In this document: piece after piece, positions 62,345 to 64,000 of the stretch
How the letters are laid out: each line of letters begins with the position of its first letter
How positions within the stretch are numbered: the first letter of the stretch is position 1
From: Leptospira montravelensis
Lineage (GTDB): Bacteria; Spirochaetota; Leptospiria; Leptospirales; Leptospiraceae
Assembly: GCF_004770045.1 (NCBI RefSeq)
Contig: NZ_RQFO01000014.1
Location: forward strand, 186,001-250,000
Reading direction: 5' to 3'
Length of the DNA stretch: 64,000 nt
Translations under genes and position numbers: made by a program
Notes under the pieces: generated by a model
Database searches by the model: none
What the model was told of the DNA's origin: nothing
What the model saw: the letters and a program-made list of their open reading frames with translations, nothing else

Positions 62345-63504
62345 AGATAGGTTTCTAAGAAATTTACAGAAGTATCTATTGTTTTTAAATCCATTTCATG
62401 AACTTCCAAAGATTTTCCAATTTCAGCTAACAATACTATGGTGAGTTGACCCCCCAAATGTTCTCGAAACTCCTCTAATCCCAAATATAAATTCCGTTTT
62501 TCTCCATCCGATAACATAGGATGATAAATTGAAAACCCAAGTGTTTTCAATAAAGAAAGAATCCGTATACAATCGTCTTTTGATAAAAAATCTTTTTGAT
62601 AAGAATAAACCGTATCCAGTGCCATACCAATCGCCACAGCTTCTCCATGTCTTAAAGAAAACTGAGTTAGGTATTCTAATTTATGAGCAGACCAATGTCC
62701 AAAATCCAATGGCCGAGAAGATCCAAATTCAAACGGGTCACCATTGGAAATATGATCCATATGTAGTTCTGCACAGCGGTGGATCAGATTAGCCATTGTA
62801 TTTAAATTTCGATTTAATAATGCACTGGCATTTGATTCGATCCAATGAAAAAAATCTTTATCTTTGATTAACGCCACTTTGACAGCTTCGGCCATACCAG
62901 AGCGCCAGTCTCTATCATCTAAACTTTCTAAAAATCGGAGGTCGTTAAACACGGCAACAGGTGGGGCAAAGGTGCCTAGAAAATTTTTTTTACCTTGGTA
63001 ATTGATGCTATTTTTCACTCCCACACCGGAATCATTTTGTGAAAGCACAGTCGTTGGGATTCGAACCAAACGAATACCGCGGTGAGACACAGCCGCTACA
63101 TATCCAACCAAATCGAGAATTGCTCCTCCTCCTATGACAAGGAAATAGGAATGTCTATCGACTCCATTTGTATTTACAGCATTGACTAAAAATTCCCAAA
63201 GTTCTTGGTTATTTTTACATTCTTCACCACCGGGTATTTGAATTATATCTCCTGTTAGCTGAAGAAAAGTTTCCAAATCCTGAAAGTAATTTTTTATATC
63301 TGAAACTAAATTCGGATGATACTGGATCAGTCTTTCATCTAGCACCACCATTACTTTTTTAACAAGGCCCTGTTTTTTTTCTGAAATAAAAAAATTTCTT
63401 AAAACTGGATTATCTATTTGAAAAATATCTTTAGTAAAGTGAACTTTATATCTATAAGTGATTTGAAACTCTGAAATAAGAGGAGAAAAAAAATCTTCAA
63501 TCAT
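62341..63504 (-). CDS. eboD: EboD-like, 3-dehydroquinate-synthase-family protein
   Basis: A 387-residue protein of the dehydroquinate synthase fold. IIQIPGGEECKNN, then FLVIGGGAILDLVGYVAAVSHRGIRLVRIPTTVLSQNDSGVGVKNSINY, are the NAD-binding and loop regions; MAEAVKVALIKD and FDFGHWSAHKLEY (here LDFGHWSAHKLEY) provide the Lys, His and Glu metal ligands. It is adjacent to EboC-, EboE- and EboF-like genes, so it is the D member of the cluster rather than AroB. The substrate may be a sugar phosphate that is cyclised; in related secondary-metabolite clusters such enzymes make 2-epi-valiolone or similar. Confidence 0.85.
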   Translation of the reverse strand: MIEDFFSPLISEFQITYRYKVHFTKDIFQIDNPVLRNFFISEKKQGLVKKVMVVLDERLIQYHPNLVSDIKNYFQDLETFLQLTGDIIQIPGGEECKNNQELWEFLVNAVNTNGVDRHSYFLVIGGGAILDLVGYVAAVSHRGIRLVRIPTTVLSQNDSGVGVKNSINYQGKKNFLGTFAPPVAVFNDLRFLESLDDRDWRSGMAEAVKVALIKDKDFFHWIESNASALLNRNLNTMANLIHRCAELHMDHISNGDPFEFGSSRPLDFGHWSAHKLEYLTQFSLRHGEAVAIGMALDTVYSYQKDFLSKDDCIRILSLLKTLGFSIYHPMLSDGEKRNLYLGLEEFREHLGGQLTIVLLAEIGKSLEVHEMDLKTIDTSVNFLETYL

Positions 63505-63513
63505 AAAAAATCT

Positions 63514-64000
63514 CTAGGTTACAGAAAACGATTTTGCTAAAACCAAAGAAAGGGGTAATAAACAAAATATAACAATTGCGGTAGGCAAAAATCCGAAACT
63601 TGCAGCAAAAGATGCATTCAAAAGAATGAGGGTAATCACTCCCATCTTAACTGCCTTTCCAATCATTGGACCAATTGGATTTTGATGGGCTCGAATTAGC
63701 GGTGGGATAACCATCGCTATATGTAAAACCACAAAAGGGATACTTTTCATTAAATTTCCCAATCGAAACGACAAATAAGAGATACAAATAAAAACAACAA
63801 AGTATAAAACACCAGCTAATAACAAAGGTATCTTTTTTCCGCCGTGAACTTCGCCGCGACTCACCATCGTTATAGCAGCTATATAAAAAATGGGAAGAAT
63901 AGAAAGAGAAATTTCGAATGTTTTGATTTCGGATACCAAACTCATTCCGAGAATTAAATTACCACCGCGACACATTCCCATTACAATTGGACCAAATACG
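63514..64000 (-). CDS. eboC: EboC-like UbiA-family prenyltransferase (C-terminal part)
   Basis: The last about 160 residues of a polytopic UbiA-type prenyltransferase; the start is beyond the right edge. The first visible segment, VFGPIVMGMCRGGNLILGMS, matches the G-x-x-R/C-R-G-x-N-x-x-x-G helix of EboC proteins, and six hydrophobic helices follow. The catalytic first Asp-rich loop is outside the window. It precedes EboD with 9 nt between, as the 5' member of the cluster seen here; EboA and EboB, if present, would lie further right. Confidence 0.8.
   Translation of the reverse strand, partial: VFGPIVMGMCRGGNLILGMSLVSEIKTFEISLSILPIFYIAAITMVSRGEVHGGKKIPLLLAGVLYFVVFICISYLSFRLGNLMKSIPFVVLHIAMVIPPLIRAHQNPIGPMIGKAVKMGVITLILLNASFAASFGFLPTAIVIFCLLPLSLVLAKSFSVT

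Overview
The window looks like a stretch of chromosome from a Leptospira, most likely one of the free-living (saprophytic) species. It is AT-rich. Lipoprotein signals have the loose spirochaete lipobox. Many genes are sensor kinases, SpoIIE phosphatases or cAMP-type binding proteins. A Fur-family protein at 56.1 kb closely resembles leptospiral PerR as I remember it. I see no rRNA, tRNA, insertion sequence, prophage or CRISPR array. Assignment to genus is inference from gene content, not from a database search.

Layout. 0-3.9 kb: minus-strand membrane arm of a hydrogenase-4 (Hyf)-like complex (B, C, E, partial F). 4-9.4 kb: an ABC exporter pair, two genes of unknown function, and pyrE. 9.5-14 kb: a di-haem cytochrome c peroxidase, a PilZ protein behind a good sigma-54 promoter, an unusual argF, a truncated haemoglobin, a GC-rich structured intergenic element, and a HpcH/HpaI-type lyase. 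14-21.7 kb: outer-membrane barrel, chemoreceptor, FecR lipoprotein, and a CLC antiporter of the fluoride-like type. 21.8-28 kb: an ArsR/SRPBCC operon with a perfect palindromic operator, an acyltransferase, a REC-PAS-HisKA_2 kinase, an Lnt-like protein and a TetR regulator. 28-38 kb: Xer recombinase and recA, a kinase/response-regulator pair, a lipoprotein, an aldo/keto reductase, and a ClpB disaggregase preceded by a CIRCE-like operator. 38-44.3 kb: a signalling block of one SpoIIE phosphatase and two hybrid kinases. 44.3-52.5 kb: patatin, P-type cation ATPase, C69/secernin hydrolase, glycerate 2-kinase, and a flavoprotein fused to a membrane polyferredoxin. 52.5-55.8 kb: a translationally coupled SpoIIE phosphatase and histidine kinase. 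56-59.7 kb: PerR-like regulator, ketopantoate-reductase-like protein, small wHTH, DoxX, and a double cyclic-nucleotide-binding protein. 59.7-64 kb: a minus-strand ebo-type cluster (EboC partial, EboD, EboE, EboF), cut by the right edge.

The most interesting items are the ebo-like cluster, the Hyf-like complex whose catalytic subunits lie outside the window, several readable regulatory sites (sigma-54 at 10.75 kb, the 26-bp palindrome at 21.78 kb, CIRCE at 38.0 kb), two GC-rich structured intergenic elements (12.7 and 28.2 kb), and an ornithine-carbamoyltransferase homologue lacking two ornithine-binding motifs.
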